Virus record (IMG/VR): IMGVR_UViG_3300017963_000229
Location: 1 to 64,000 of that record
Direction: 5' to 3' (one strand)
DNA from: a virus
DNA: 64,000 nt
The position numbers and the translations under genes are program-made. The notes under the pieces were generated by a model. That model had not been told where the DNA came from. It worked only from the letters and a program-made list of their open reading frames with translations, and did no database searches. This document shows positions 23,839 through 33,956 of this stretch, piece after piece. Numbering within the stretch: position 1 is the first letter of the stretch; every line of letters begins with the position of its first letter.

Positions 23839-26800
23839 TCAAAAAACTTTTAACCTGAATTTTCTAACAGTATATTGAAAACTTGGATTTGCATCTTGAC
23901 TGTCAGCAGCAATAATTAATTTTTCATAATAAGTCGGATAATCAAAAGTTCCACTCTTAGGAACTACATACCAATTATACGTAGCACTATCAAATTCACG
24001 CCATTGACCATCCTCATCCACACTGACTGTATGAGCACCTGGATAATAATCAACTCTAACTGAGTCTCCAAATTTGCGAATTCTTACCCAACATGCTGTC
24101 GTTGAAATTGATATTTGATCACCTCCTCCACCAGAATCGTAAAGATGTAAATACTTGGCTGTTGTATACCTAAATGTCGCTTGCATTATTTTAGCGCTAA
24201 CACCACCTCCTTTTCCGCTAATTCTCAATGAAAGTCCATGTCTATTCCCAGATGTAATATTCATCGTAATATTGCAATAAGCAACCCAATTTCTACAATG
24301 CATATTTGCAGGTAAATCCATCGCAATCTGACCATCATGATCACCACTAGGTGCACTAATTACAATACCATCACTTCCCTCAACTACAGTACAAGATCCA
24401 TTTTCAGTTACAGTCCACCTATCATGAATAGAACTATCATTAAAATCATCTTCAACAAAATAATAATTACTAATATCAATTATCCCACCAAATTCACTTA
24501 CAGTGCTACCAATAAAATTAAATGCTGCTGGTTTATCTGAAACTAATGTCCCCTCTTGTTTAACAGGAACAAGACCACCTCGATACTGTACAACTGATAG
24601 TACAGTGCTGTCATGCCATCCAAACCGCAGTGTTATAGCAGCGTGAGTTTTGTAATATTGTGCCTTGAATGTGTAAGTACCAGCTGATAAGCCTGACAAA
24701 TACCTCTCAATATGGATAGGCATCTCAGATCCGACATCTAAATCACCTATTTCCGCTCCAATATTACGAAAAATCACTGTTGAATCTTCTTCAACGTTGT
24801 AAATCCTGAAGGCATAATATTGATTAGAACTGCCTGCTATAAGTTTTGTGTTAGCATCAAAACTACAGTATGCGCGTTCATTTTCACTAATAGTGACTTG
24901 TACTTGAATTGGGTTACCACTATCTTCGTCGAGGACGTCATGCCATGTCCCCGCCGACCCTGATTCATTATAGGCAGCAATCCCTGTGTCTTCAGTTACT
25001 ATTACTCCACCCGCTCCTGAACCCGTTATTGCTTGTAACTGCAAAACAGGACCTTGTGGGGCGTTAGCAGAACTCGGTCCTGCAATAAAAGCAGATGTCC
25101 CATAAGCTTCTTTTGCATAAGCTTTTATTGTATGATTCCCTGCTGTAAGGTTAATATTTCCTTGAAATAAAGGATAACTATATTGATTACCGACATTTCT
25201 TACTGTCCAATCATCATCATACCCAATAACCTGTTCATTAGATTCCCCTTCATCAAAAACTAACTTTATTTGAGTAGTTGTTGAGTCTGTACACCCTATC
25301 GCAACAGTAAAACCAATTCTATATTCACCGTTTACTAAAGTAGTAAAAGATAAACTACCTGACTCAGGCCAAATTAATGTGTCGGTAGCATTTATATCAA
25401 GGCTTGCCGATCTAGTTCCTTCTGAAACGGTTATCAGATCACCTGGAGCATTTGTACCTAAAGTTATATCAGCTATACCATTATTATTTTCTACTTTAGC
25501 TCCAATAAAATTAAATGCTGCTGGTTTATCTGAAACTAATGTCCCCTCTTGTTTAACAGGAACAAGACCACCGCGATACTGAATAACAGACAACGTTGTT
25601 TCACTATGCCAAGTAAATCTTAAAGATATAGAACTATGCAATTTATAATACTGAGCCTTAATAGTATAGGTTCCAGCAGACAATCCAGAAAAGTATTTTT
25701 CCAATTCTATTTGAAATGCTCCGCCAATATCCACCCCTACAGTTTCAGTTCCAATAGACCGCCTAATCACTTCTAAAGTTTCTTCCACAACATAAATTCG
25801 AAACTTAAAATTCTGACCCGAATCTCCAGTCACACATCTGAAATTTCCACTAAATTTATAATTAACAATTTCATTTTCACTAACTGTTACTTGTACTTGA
25901 ATCGGGTTACCACCAGTATCATCCAGGATATCATGCCAGGAAAGCGCCGACTCTGACTCCGTATAAGAAGTAATCCCCACATCTTCAGTTACTATTACTC
26001 CACCAGCACCTGAACCCGTTATTGCTTGTAACTGCAAAACAGGACCTTGAATAGGTGTCGTGCTAGAGCCGGTTATTACAGCTCCTGTACCGACAGTTTC
26101 TTTTGCATATGCTTTTATAGTGTGAGCCCCAGCAGATAATGTAACAGATCCTTGAAAAAATGGATAATCATAACCATCAACTACTTTGATCTGCCAATCA
26201 TCATCATATCCAATTGTTTGTTCGTTGGATTCACCTTCATCAAATACAAGTTTTACCTGTACCGTTGTAGAACTGTTAAAATACATTCCTACAGTAAAAT
26301 TGATCTTGTATAAACCATCGATTAAAGCGGTAAACGGTAATGTCCCGGTTTGTGGCCAAATTTGAGTGTCGATAGCATTAACATTAAGATCGGAAGATCT
26401 TTGACCTTCTGAAACTGTTATTAAATCGCCATTCGCATGACTATACGATCCAACTTTTTGATATGATGTCGTTAACCAACCATCAATCCAGCTTAAAACT
26501 CCATAATTAATCCAGACTAAATCTAAAGAACCTTGTTCTCTTGCTCTTTTTCTCCATATGCTTTTACTAGAGGATACTGGCATATACCAAGTATTTGAAT
26601 CTCTTGCCGATACAGAAATGTCGCCAGCTGCAAAAAGAATATAAAATAGATTTGTGCCATCAACTGACCAGTTAATACGCCATTTGGCTTGTGGATTTTC
26701 AGGATCTATACTAATATAAAGAGACATTTGAACATATGTACATGTGTCAGGTACTTGATTAGCCAATGACACTTCAGCATAAGACGTTTCGTGTTCAATA

Positions 26801-27894
26801 TCTCCAGGACTGCCACTGGATAGAATTGATCCTCCTCCAGTAATGTAGAAAAACTCGTTCCCTTCTTGTCGAAATTGTTTTATATCGCTACTACCATCAT
26901 TCCTAACAGCTCCTAAATACTTCCAAGCTGAATAATCAGCTGGACCTGTATCAGGATCATTTACCGAAGCTATAACATCCAAAAATTCACTTGTCTCAGG
27001 TACAGCATAAATATAATACCATGTATCAGCTGCCTCCGGATCACTTGAAGCCTCTCGGCCTCCTAATCCTGTTGTAGCCATATCAACTGTTAGGGGTGAT
27101 GTTGCGCTATATACAAATCCATTATTTAAAATCATTCTTAGTGTAGTACTAGCCCCTGATAGAGCTTTTACATTCACAACACTAGCACTGCTATACTCAA
27201 GAAACGGAACATTTTCTGAATTTGCCGTTGTTGCCTCTCCAGATGGAGTATCAATCAAAGTTAAACCACCAGAACCATCTGTTTGAATTAATTTGTTAGC
27301 CGCAGCTACACCAGAACCTAAATTTTGGATTGTTATCTCATCTAATCCTCCATCTTCATGAGTTGATGCATGTGTACCACCTCCACCACCTACAATATTA
27401 ACCCAAACAGCTGCGCCATCTGTATTATCAACACAAATAAAAGGCTCGTCCGAAGCAGTATTAATCCATAAAGATCCTATAACATACCCTTCATCGATAT
27501 CGTTATCTGCATCAGGATCTACTGACGCTGAATAATTTCCTTTAGCTGCACTTCGCACCCAGACAGCCGCTCCGTCAGTGTTTTCTAAACATTCAAAAAC
27601 TTCTTTGTTGTTAATGTTTAGCCATTTTGATCCGGCTGTATAACCTTCGTCAACATCATTATCAACAGTAGGATTTGTTGAAGCAGTAAAATTATGCTTT
27701 AACCAATTTCCATCACCCCTAAACAGCTTGTCGGCTTCATTTGGTAGTTTAGGAAATAAACCATGTCTAGATATGGACGTATCTAGGTTAGTATTGTCGG
27801 TCGGCTCGCCTAATTCATCCAACTTAACAACATCTTTATTGTCTGTTGTTACAAATTCAGAAGTAACTTGATCAGCTTTGATATCTCGTGACAT
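23839..27894 (-). CDS. Giant modular tail fibre, 1351 residues
   Basis: N-terminal module VTSEFVTTDNKDVVKLDELG is shared with 27906-28739. Residues about 90-175 are DEGY...W..dNTDGAAVW repeats of fibre type. Residues about 488-817 and 818-1135 are two tandem copies of a 330-residue unit (each starts GDLITVSEG and ends SDKPAAFNFIG). The C-terminal 200 residues (YFVEDDFNDSSIHDRWTVTE to the end) are a concanavalin-like domain shared with the next two upstream genes (27906 and 28750). Probably the fibre's receptor-binding end; the tandem copy makes the shaft longer. Confidence 0.68.
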   Translation of the reverse strand: MSRDIKADQVTSEFVTTDNKDVVKLDELGEPTDNTNLDTSISRHGLFPKLPNEADKLFRGDGNWLKHNFTASTNPTVDNDVDEGYTAGSKWLNINNKEVFECLENTDGAAVWVRSAAKGNYSASVDPDADNDIDEGYVIGSLWINTASDEPFICVDNTDGAAVWVNIVGGGGGTHASTHEDGGLDEITIQNLGSGVAAANKLIQTDGSGGLTLIDTPSGEATTANSENVPFLEYSSASVVNVKALSGASTTLRMILNNGFVYSATSPLTVDMATTGLGGREASSDPEAADTWYYIYAVPETSEFLDVIASVNDPDTGPADYSAWKYLGAVRNDGSSDIKQFRQEGNEFFYITGGGSILSSGSPGDIEHETSYAEVSLANQVPDTCTYVQMSLYISIDPENPQAKWRINWSVDGTNLFYILFAAGDISVSARDSNTWYMPVSSSKSIWRKRAREQGSLDLVWINYGVLSWIDGWLTTSYQKVGSYSHANGDLITVSEGQRSSDLNVNAIDTQIWPQTGTLPFTALIDGLYKINFTVGMYFNSSTTVQVKLVFDEGESNEQTIGYDDDWQIKVVDGYDYPFFQGSVTLSAGAHTIKAYAKETVGTGAVITGSSTTPIQGPVLQLQAITGSGAGGVIVTEDVGITSYTESESALSWHDILDDTGGNPIQVQVTVSENEIVNYKFSGNFRCVTGDSGQNFKFRIYVVEETLEVIRRSIGTETVGVDIGGAFQIELEKYFSGLSAGTYTIKAQYYKLHSSISLRFTWHSETTLSVIQYRGGLVPVKQEGTLVSDKPAAFNFIGAKVENNNGIADITLGTNAPGDLITVSEGTRSASLDINATDTLIWPESGSLSFTTLVNGEYRIGFTVAIGCTDSTTTQIKLVFDEGESNEQVIGYDDDWTVRNVGNQYSYPLFQGNINLTAGNHTIKAYAKEAYGTSAFIAGPSSANAPQGPVLQLQAITGSGAGGVIVTEDTGIAAYNESGSAGTWHDVLDEDSGNPIQVQVTISENERAYCSFDANTKLIAGSSNQYYAFRIYNVEEDSTVIFRNIGAEIGDLDVGSEMPIHIERYLSGLSAGTYTFKAQYYKTHAAITLRFGWHDSTVLSVVQYRGGLVPVKQEGTLVSDKPAAFNFIGSTVSEFGGIIDISNYYFVEDDFNDSSIHDRWTVTENGSCTVVEGSDGIVISAPSGDHDGQIAMDLPANMHCRNWVAYCNITMNITSGNRHGLSLRISGKGGGVSAKIMQATFRYTTAKYLHLYDSGGGGDQISISTTACWVRIRKFGDSVRVDYYPGAHTVSVDEDGQWREFDSATYNWYVVPKSGTFDYPTYYEKLIIAADSQDANPSFQYTVRKFRLKVF

Positions 27895-27905
27895 TGTTTA
27901 TCTCC

Positions 27906-28739
27906 CTAAAATATCATTAATTTAAATTTTCTAAAAGTACATTGAAATCCAGGATATGCACTCCATTGAAAACCGCGCAATCTTAATGTAAGATATTCTG
28001 TCGGATAATTAAATGTTCCGCTCCTGGGAGTTACATACCATTGTCTTGAATGATCCCATTCTCTAAAATAGCTTTCAATATTAATTGTTGAAGCACCATT
28101 ATAATAATCCGTTCGAATTTCATCCCCGAACCTGCGAATTCTAATCCAAACCGGATCAAATCCCATTCCAGAAGAGGCAAAGCCCCCACTATCAGCTGCT
28201 AACAAATCATAACTTGTAGTATGTTGATTTCTGAATTCCATAAATTTTCCAACATTCTCTCCTAAGCCACTAATATATATTCCTCCTGCACAACCATTAC
28301 TTGCTGTATCGTAGGATAAAGTAACATGAACATGGACAATCCAATTTCTATAAGCCATATTTTCAGGCAATGTCATTTCAACAGATCCAGTATTATTCCC
28401 CCCGCTAGCTCCTGTTATAACAATACCATCTGATCCTTCAACGACAGTGCCCGAACCAGTTTCAGTTACAGTCCACCTATCATGAACATCACTATCATTG
28501 AAATCATCCTCAACCAAATATACAGGATCCGTGCCTCCTGAAACACTTCCCCAGCTTCCATCACCCCTAAACGCTTCATCCGCATTCCCCGACAATTTAG
28601 GCATTAAACCATGAGCCGAATCTGTTGCATCCAAATCAGTGTTATCAGTCGGAGCGCCCAATTCGTCCAACTTAACAACATCTTTGTTTTCTGTTGTTAC
28701 GAATTCAGATGATACTAAATGTGATTTTATTTTACCCAT
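27906..28739 (-). CDS. Short modular tail fibre
   Basis: This 277-residue protein is the minimal member of the fibre family: the N-terminal module SSEFVTTENKDVVKLDELGA, a short linker, and the C-terminal domain starting DDFNDSDVHDRWTVTETGSG. It lacks the 330-residue repeats of its neighbour. It is co-transcribed between the 956- and 1351-residue fibres. Likely a variant receptor-binding protein or a side fibre; no enzyme motif. Confidence 0.65.
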   Translation of the reverse strand: MGKIKSHLVSSEFVTTENKDVVKLDELGAPTDNTDLDATDSAHGLMPKLSGNADEAFRGDGSWGSVSGGTDPVYLVEDDFNDSDVHDRWTVTETGSGTVVEGSDGIVITGASGGNNTGSVEMTLPENMAYRNWIVHVHVTLSYDTASNGCAGGIYISGLGENVGKFMEFRNQHTTSYDLLAADSGGFASSGMGFDPVWIRIRRFGDEIRTDYYNGASTINIESYFREWDHSRQWYVTPRSGTFNYPTEYLTLRLRGFQWSAYPGFQCTFRKFKLMIF

Positions 28740-28749
28740 GATTATTCCT

Positions 28750-31620
28750 TTAAAATATTTCTAATTTAAACTTTCTAAAAGTTGCTTGAACACCAGGGTA
28801 GTTAGACCAATTGGAAGCATATAATGATAACTGTTCAAGTTTTACTGGATAATTAAATGTTCCACTTTTTGGAAGAACATACCAAGTCTTTGAACTATCC
28901 CATTCTTGCCAATATGCATTACCATCAACATCTACTGTTGCCGCCCCATTATAAAAGTCAGTTCGGACTTCATCTCCAAATTTTCTTAATCTAATCCATA
29001 CCGCAGTCACTCCTGATTGACTGACAAATCCTGCATTGTCATCAATTTTAAGTTGATATACTGGCCCACTTTGACCTTGAATAAACATTCGCATGTATTT
29101 ATCTGCACCACCACCTTTTCCCGTTAATCTCAAAAAAGCGGCAGCTGCATCATCTGAAGATCCTGTAAATGCAAACGTAACATGTACTTGTGCAACCCAA
29201 TTTGCTTTGTTCATTTCATTAGGAAGTAACAAATCGATAGATGCTCCATGACCTGCGCTGCCAGGTAAAGTCATTACAATACCGTCTGATCCTTCCACAA
29301 CAGTACCCGAACCAGTTTCAGTTACTGTCCACCTTGGATGAATGCTATTATCATCGAAATCATCTTCGAATTTGTATTTGACCAAGTCTCCACTATAATC
29401 AATTGATGCAGTTCCAAAATCAAAAACATAATCATCAATATTTCCAGATGCGTAAACATCTACTTCATTGTTTGCCGAATCATAATAAAATTCATTAGTG
29501 GCTGTCGGAGCAGGTGATTTGTATTTCATTCTAACGCCATCAACAAACCCTTTTAAGTCATATCCGCTAGGCGTGTCGGCAACTCCTCCACCATTTGGAA
29601 CCTCAGGAAGTGCAAAAGACACTATATCGCCTGGGGTTTCCCCTCCGGTAGTTACGTACTCTTTAACATGAGGAGACACCGCAAAAGTATCAATAAACAC
29701 AATATCATAGTCATCCGCCGTTCCACCTGCGTAAATATCAATCTCGTTACTAACCGGATCATAGTAATACTCAAATACGCTTGTTGGCGGATTATTGTAA
29801 CCTAACCTGGTCGAATTCCTAAAAACACCAGAAATATTATATCCGCTTGGCGTACTAGCGGCACCATTACCACTAGGGGTCCCTGTTAACGCAAATGAAA
29901 CTATATCGCCTGGGGTTTCCCCCCCGGTTGTACTAAACGATTCCTCAACCAGGTTAGGAACACCTGAAGACAGATAAGTAACATCATTTCCACTAGATGT
30001 TACATTATATCTAAATTTATAATAACTTCCCGTGTCAGATATGAAGGTCACCGTTCTTGTTGAATTCTCATAATGAAACGTATCCATTACAGTAGGAGTA
30101 CCAGCAACATGTCTCGCCTCAAGACCGTTCATAAGAACCTGTAAACTATACCCACACGGCGTATCCGCAACCAACGGTTGATACGTCAGAACAAACGATG
30201 TTTCTCCAGTAGACAAAAACGTCTCAACATGCATTACAGGAAGCGGATCGTCACTAACAATATTTGATCCATCTCGTTTCAAATATTCGCCATCAGCAAT
30301 ATCCCCAATTGTTAACTCTGTAGGGCCACTAGTCTCTCTAATTCCCCGTACATCTGGATCTGGATACATTCCTCCTAATTGACCTCCAGCACTCCCAGAA
30401 GGAGGCCTGCTGGCTGTACTAAAATCCAGATCCCCACCGGAAATCTTTGCATTTAAATTAGCTAAACTATCTATCGTATGCTGAGATCCACCCAAAGCAT
30501 GGGCAATATCTGCTCCTATTTCCTGCCAAACTGCCGATCCAACAGTGGCGTCATTGCAAATAAAAGCCGTATCCGTATCAGTGTTTATCCAAAACGACCT
30601 TACAGAATAGCCATCATCGCTGTCATCACCAGTTGTCGGATTAGTAGTTGCAGTTAAATTATCCTTAATATTCGGCGTCCAATTCCCTTGGCCATCCAAC
30701 CTATCAAGTACGTTGCCTGATAATTTTTTTAATAATCCATGAGCCGAAATCGTAGCATTTAGATCAGTATTATCATCAGGCGCACCAAGATCGTCTAATT
30801 TTATTTCATCAACTCCCCCACTACCATGATCTGATGCATGACTTTGTGGAATCTGGGCATCTGTTAATACCCCCGCTAAACCTTCCACGTTTATTTCATC
30901 ACCGCCGCCGTCTTGATGGCTTGCTTTATGACTAAGTGGCGTCTGCGGATCAGCCAATAACCCCGATAAATCAGTTACATCTAACTCATCTCCACCGCCG
31001 TCTTGATGGCTTGCTTTATGACTTAATGGTGTTTGTGGATCAGCTAATAGTCCAGACAGGTCAGTTACATCTAACTCATCACCGCCGCCGTCTTGATGGC
31101 TTGCTTTATGACTAAGTGGTGTTTGTGAATCAGCTAATAACCCCGATAAACCATCCACACTAATCTCATCATCACCACCATTTTCATGTGTAGTACTATG
31201 AACTTCTTCTAAATTCCTAAGAGTTTTATCTAAATATTCACCACCATATCCATATTGACTATCGCCAGGAAAATAATTCTGTTTTCGTTGACTTCTAACA
31301 ACAATACACTGTTGGCCATTTCCTTTATCTTTAAACGGATTAGACGATTCAGGAATAGCATTGGTCGCAACACATTGGACAACATATGTTCCGTCAATGG
31401 CTCCATCGATTTCCAGTTGTGGATTTTGAATCACAGCAATACCGTCAGTAAAATCCCCTTTTACACCAACATTTGCCGTGCTTCCAGCTGGAACATCTAA
31501 AATTGTCCATTCCCAACTAGTTGGTGATTCTGTAGCTGTTGCACCTAATAATATTAATCTAGACGAAACATTATAAAGAACAATTTCATCTGCATTACAT
31601 GTTACTTCAGGCTTGGCCAT
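28750..31620 (-). CDS. Modular tail fibre with HxxxHxDGG repeats
   Basis: This protein has 956 residues. An Ig-like start (about 1-110) is followed by tandem 30-residue repeats (HKASHQDGGGDELDVTDLSG) at about residues 140-260, then DLGAPDDNTDLNATISAHGL, then three fibre modules each with G..(L/V)(D/R)G.R..Y/H.. and a closing DDYD.F.D strand, and the shared C-terminal domain (DDFDDNSIHPRWTVTETGSG). All parts are typical of receptor-binding fibres. The 90-bp DNA repeats could promote length variation. Confidence 0.68.
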   Translation of the reverse strand: MAKPEVTCNADEIVLYNVSSRLILLGATATESPTSWEWTILDVPAGSTANVGVKGDFTDGIAVIQNPQLEIDGAIDGTYVVQCVATNAIPESSNPFKDKGNGQQCIVVRSQRKQNYFPGDSQYGYGGEYLDKTLRNLEEVHSTTHENGGDDEISVDGLSGLLADSQTPLSHKASHQDGGGDELDVTDLSGLLADPQTPLSHKASHQDGGGDELDVTDLSGLLADPQTPLSHKASHQDGGGDEINVEGLAGVLTDAQIPQSHASDHGSGGVDEIKLDDLGAPDDNTDLNATISAHGLLKKLSGNVLDRLDGQGNWTPNIKDNLTATTNPTTGDDSDDGYSVRSFWINTDTDTAFICNDATVGSAVWQEIGADIAHALGGSQHTIDSLANLNAKISGGDLDFSTASRPPSGSAGGQLGGMYPDPDVRGIRETSGPTELTIGDIADGEYLKRDGSNIVSDDPLPVMHVETFLSTGETSFVLTYQPLVADTPCGYSLQVLMNGLEARHVAGTPTVMDTFHYENSTRTVTFISDTGSYYKFRYNVTSSGNDVTYLSSGVPNLVEESFSTTGGETPGDIVSFALTGTPSGNGAASTPSGYNISGVFRNSTRLGYNNPPTSVFEYYYDPVSNEIDIYAGGTADDYDIVFIDTFAVSPHVKEYVTTGGETPGDIVSFALPEVPNGGGVADTPSGYDLKGFVDGVRMKYKSPAPTATNEFYYDSANNEVDVYASGNIDDYVFDFGTASIDYSGDLVKYKFEDDFDDNSIHPRWTVTETGSGTVVEGSDGIVMTLPGSAGHGASIDLLLPNEMNKANWVAQVHVTFAFTGSSDDAAAAFLRLTGKGGGADKYMRMFIQGQSGPVYQLKIDDNAGFVSQSGVTAVWIRLRKFGDEVRTDFYNGAATVDVDGNAYWQEWDSSKTWYVLPKSGTFNYPVKLEQLSLYASNWSNYPGVQATFRKFKLEIF
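30880..31196 (-). repeat. 90-bp tandem repeat in the fibre gene
   Basis: tcttgatggcttgctttatg recurs at 30911, 31001 and 31091, an exact 90-bp period, with flanking diverged units on both sides. The repeat encodes 30-residue steps HKASHQDGGGDELDVTDLSG plus a ten-residue linker. It is coding, in frame and not a CRISPR array. Confidence 0.85.
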
Positions 31621-31628
31621 TAACGCAC

Positions 31629-32726
31629 CTATTCCATATTATATAAATAACCGTCTATCATTCTTCTTAAATCACTTATAAGATTTTTTTCTTCTCTTAT
31701 ATGTTTAAAGTATGATTTAAGTCTTTCTAGTTGATCTCTTGTCAAATTTCTATTTAACACATACCATGCAAACACTTCTGCAAAATCTTCAATATCATGT
31801 CGTTTGCCATAATTACTAACAGGAACAGCTACTTGTCTAATAAACTCATCACGAAATCTGTTACGATCTGTATTGCTCATATATTTACTATAATATCTAT
31901 GACCTAACTCATGTATTATTGTCCACACAGTATCATCGCCAGGATCTTCAAAAACCATCACAGCATCTTTTTTAAAAAAATATTTAGCCTTAAGTTTACG
32001 TTCTTTTCTAGAGCCTATAAACATATTCCCATACCATAAAAAACCAAACCCCTTCTGATCTAAAAGCGCCTTAGCTTTTTTTATATATTTAATATATCCT
32101 CTTAAGTCTGGCCCTCTAAGGATCTCTCTGACACCGTAATCACGATAAAATTCCGGGTTTTTATATGTAGAAATTATTTTACCTTTTATGGTATGCAAAT
32201 CTCTACCTATACTTGGCCACCATGTTATTTTCATTTTTCCTATTGAAAAATCAGATATACCTGTTTTATACCTTTTTTGAATTTCAGAAATATTCTTCTT
32301 AAGAATATTAAATATGTCAAAAGATCTCAAGCCGGGACTTCCCATATATGGACCTATTTTTCGTACAACCTGTTCTAGTACTACTTCTTTCCAATCAACA
32401 TCATTTGTTCTTGGCGTATAATAAACATATTTTTGACCATTATTAACTATATCTTTAGCTTGTTTTAGCCGTTTTTGAACAATTGTTTCCTCTTTTTTTA
32501 TATCTGCTGTCCAAAATCCAAAATTTATCAAAACATCTTCCGTCAATCTATCTATATATGCTTCCATATTGTTAAGATATAATACAGCGTCATTATAACT
32601 TCTAATTGATTTATACTGAAATAATAGTTTTTCCCATCCTTTACGCATTTTGTCAATATGCTCTTCGTCTGGCATCTGATATTTACCGTCTGATTCGCTA
32701 ATTTTTTTCAAATCACTTATAAGCAT
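31629..32726 (-). CDS. Zinc metallopeptidase (HELGH), candidate packaged protein
   Basis: This protein has 365 residues. HELGH is at residues 272-276 and EDFAEVFAWY at 313-322 supplies a third glutamate ligand, the layout of gluzincins such as the anthrax lethal factor-like (ATLF) group. The N-terminal 260 residues are helical and without a recognised domain. The leader is short with KISE at 8-11, a weaker version of the packaging leader seen in other genes. The start at 32726 follows GGAA. I infer a peptidase acting on a host protein after delivery; target unknown. Confidence 0.68.
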   Translation of the reverse strand: MLISDLKKISESDGKYQMPDEEHIDKMRKGWEKLLFQYKSIRSYNDAVLYLNNMEAYIDRLTEDVLINFGFWTADIKKEETIVQKRLKQAKDIVNNGQKYVYYTPRTNDVDWKEVVLEQVVRKIGPYMGSPGLRSFDIFNILKKNISEIQKRYKTGISDFSIGKMKITWWPSIGRDLHTIKGKIISTYKNPEFYRDYGVREILRGPDLRGYIKYIKKAKALLDQKGFGFLWYGNMFIGSRKERKLKAKYFFKKDAVMVFEDPGDDTVWTIIHELGHRYYSKYMSNTDRNRFRDEFIRQVAVPVSNYGKRHDIEDFAEVFAWYVLNRNLTRDQLERLKSYFKHIREEKNLISDLRRMIDGYLYNME

Positions 32727-32799
32727 TTTATAAATTCCACATATAAATTATACAGTTTTAAAATAAAAAAGACTTTATTATTTAAAATCCTAATATTCA

Positions 32800-33930
32800 T
32801 TAAGCTGTCTCTGCCGCATGTATAATTATATCAATATCTTCACCTACTTTGTACTCTTCCGTTCGATCAAGAATAACTTTTATTCCCTTTTCAATCGGCT
32901 CCCATATGCTTTCAACACCGTTATATAAAGTCGTAAATTTAGGATCCGCATCAAATTCAAACGCTAATTCATATCTTTCATCATCTCCAGGTTTGACCCA
33001 AATTTTCACTGATTCCTTTCTTAACGTTGAATCAGCAATCACTTTTACCGTAATTAAAGAATTGGAAGTCCCCGTCCCGTCCGGCGACGGATATTGATAG
33101 ATGGCATATGGCCCCCTTGCGCCAGTATTAAATGACCACTGAGTATCAGAAGAATTAGGAATAGGCCACAGATCCGACGCCTGAATTCTTACTGGTATTG
33201 CCGAATAAGATGGAAATGGCTCATTGCTATCTATGTCGAAATGATAACCATCAATTATTGTCGTTTTTGTTACTGTAAAACCATCCTGCTCTGTGTTGTT
33301 TTGCCAAGCAACATTATCGTTTATCCTAACCACAATACTGTCAGCATTTACACCGTTTTCATCTGTAATGTCAAACGAAACTCTATGTATTATATGAACC
33401 GTATCACCAGAATCGGGATCTTTATTGGATACAATCGGCCCTTCCGCATCAGGAGCAATTCCAGGAATATCAACCAGTTGTATCCCTGTCTGTAATCCAA
33501 AAAATCCATATAAATTATTAATCTCTGGAAAAGTTGGTACCAATCCTGTAAATGTCGCCGTATTATTACTACCTATTTTAACACCATAAATATCTTCTAT
33601 GTCTGATGATACTTCAGCAGTATACTGAAGATTTAATAAATTCTCACAAATAGCTTCAACTTCTGTATCACTTCTTTTATAAACACGAACTATATTAACA
33701 TTATTAGATGTTAACTGTTCTTTAACTATAAAATAGGCAGGATTTAAAATATCAACCAGATCTCCACCAATAAACCCACCAAAATTCATCTCTCTATTAA
33801 ATGTAAATCTTATTCTATCATAGTTAACAGCTTGAACTTGTTGTAAAAAAGGTGAAACTATCCCATCACCACTAGAAAGTGTCTTTTTCTCAATTCCTAT
33901 TTTAGATCCACTATAAAAAAATAAACTCAT
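32800..33930 (-). CDS. Ig-like repeat fibre protein, paralogue of 20769-21800
   Basis: I choose ATG 33930, giving MSLFFYSG, because its paralogue starts MSLFGYG; the longer frame needs a TTG at 33945. The 376 residues contain fibronectin- or Ig-like units (YIVRFTFNREMNF-type first unit, then SNKDPDSGDTVHIIHRVSFD with VAWQNN) and the shared C-terminal domain with SVKIWVKPGDDERYELAF. It is probably a baseplate-attached fibre with host-surface binding. The ribosome site is weak. Confidence 0.52.
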   Translation of the reverse strand: MSLFFYSGSKIGIEKKTLSSGDGIVSPFLQQVQAVNYDRIRFTFNREMNFGGFIGGDLVDILNPAYFIVKEQLTSNNVNIVRVYKRSDTEVEAICENLLNLQYTAEVSSDIEDIYGVKIGSNNTATFTGLVPTFPEINNLYGFFGLQTGIQLVDIPGIAPDAEGPIVSNKDPDSGDTVHIIHRVSFDITDENGVNADSIVVRINDNVAWQNNTEQDGFTVTKTTIIDGYHFDIDSNEPFPSYSAIPVRIQASDLWPIPNSSDTQWSFNTGARGPYAIYQYPSPDGTGTSNSLITVKVIADSTLRKESVKIWVKPGDDERYELAFEFDADPKFTTLYNGVESIWEPIEKGIKVILDRTEEYKVGEDIDIIIHAAETA

Positions 33931-33956
33931 AATAAATAATTTCAACTCATTCGTTA

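Noticed and set aside
30880-31196. 90-bp repeats as a CRISPR-like array
   Set aside because: The units have no unique spacers, are in frame and encode a known type of fibre repeat.
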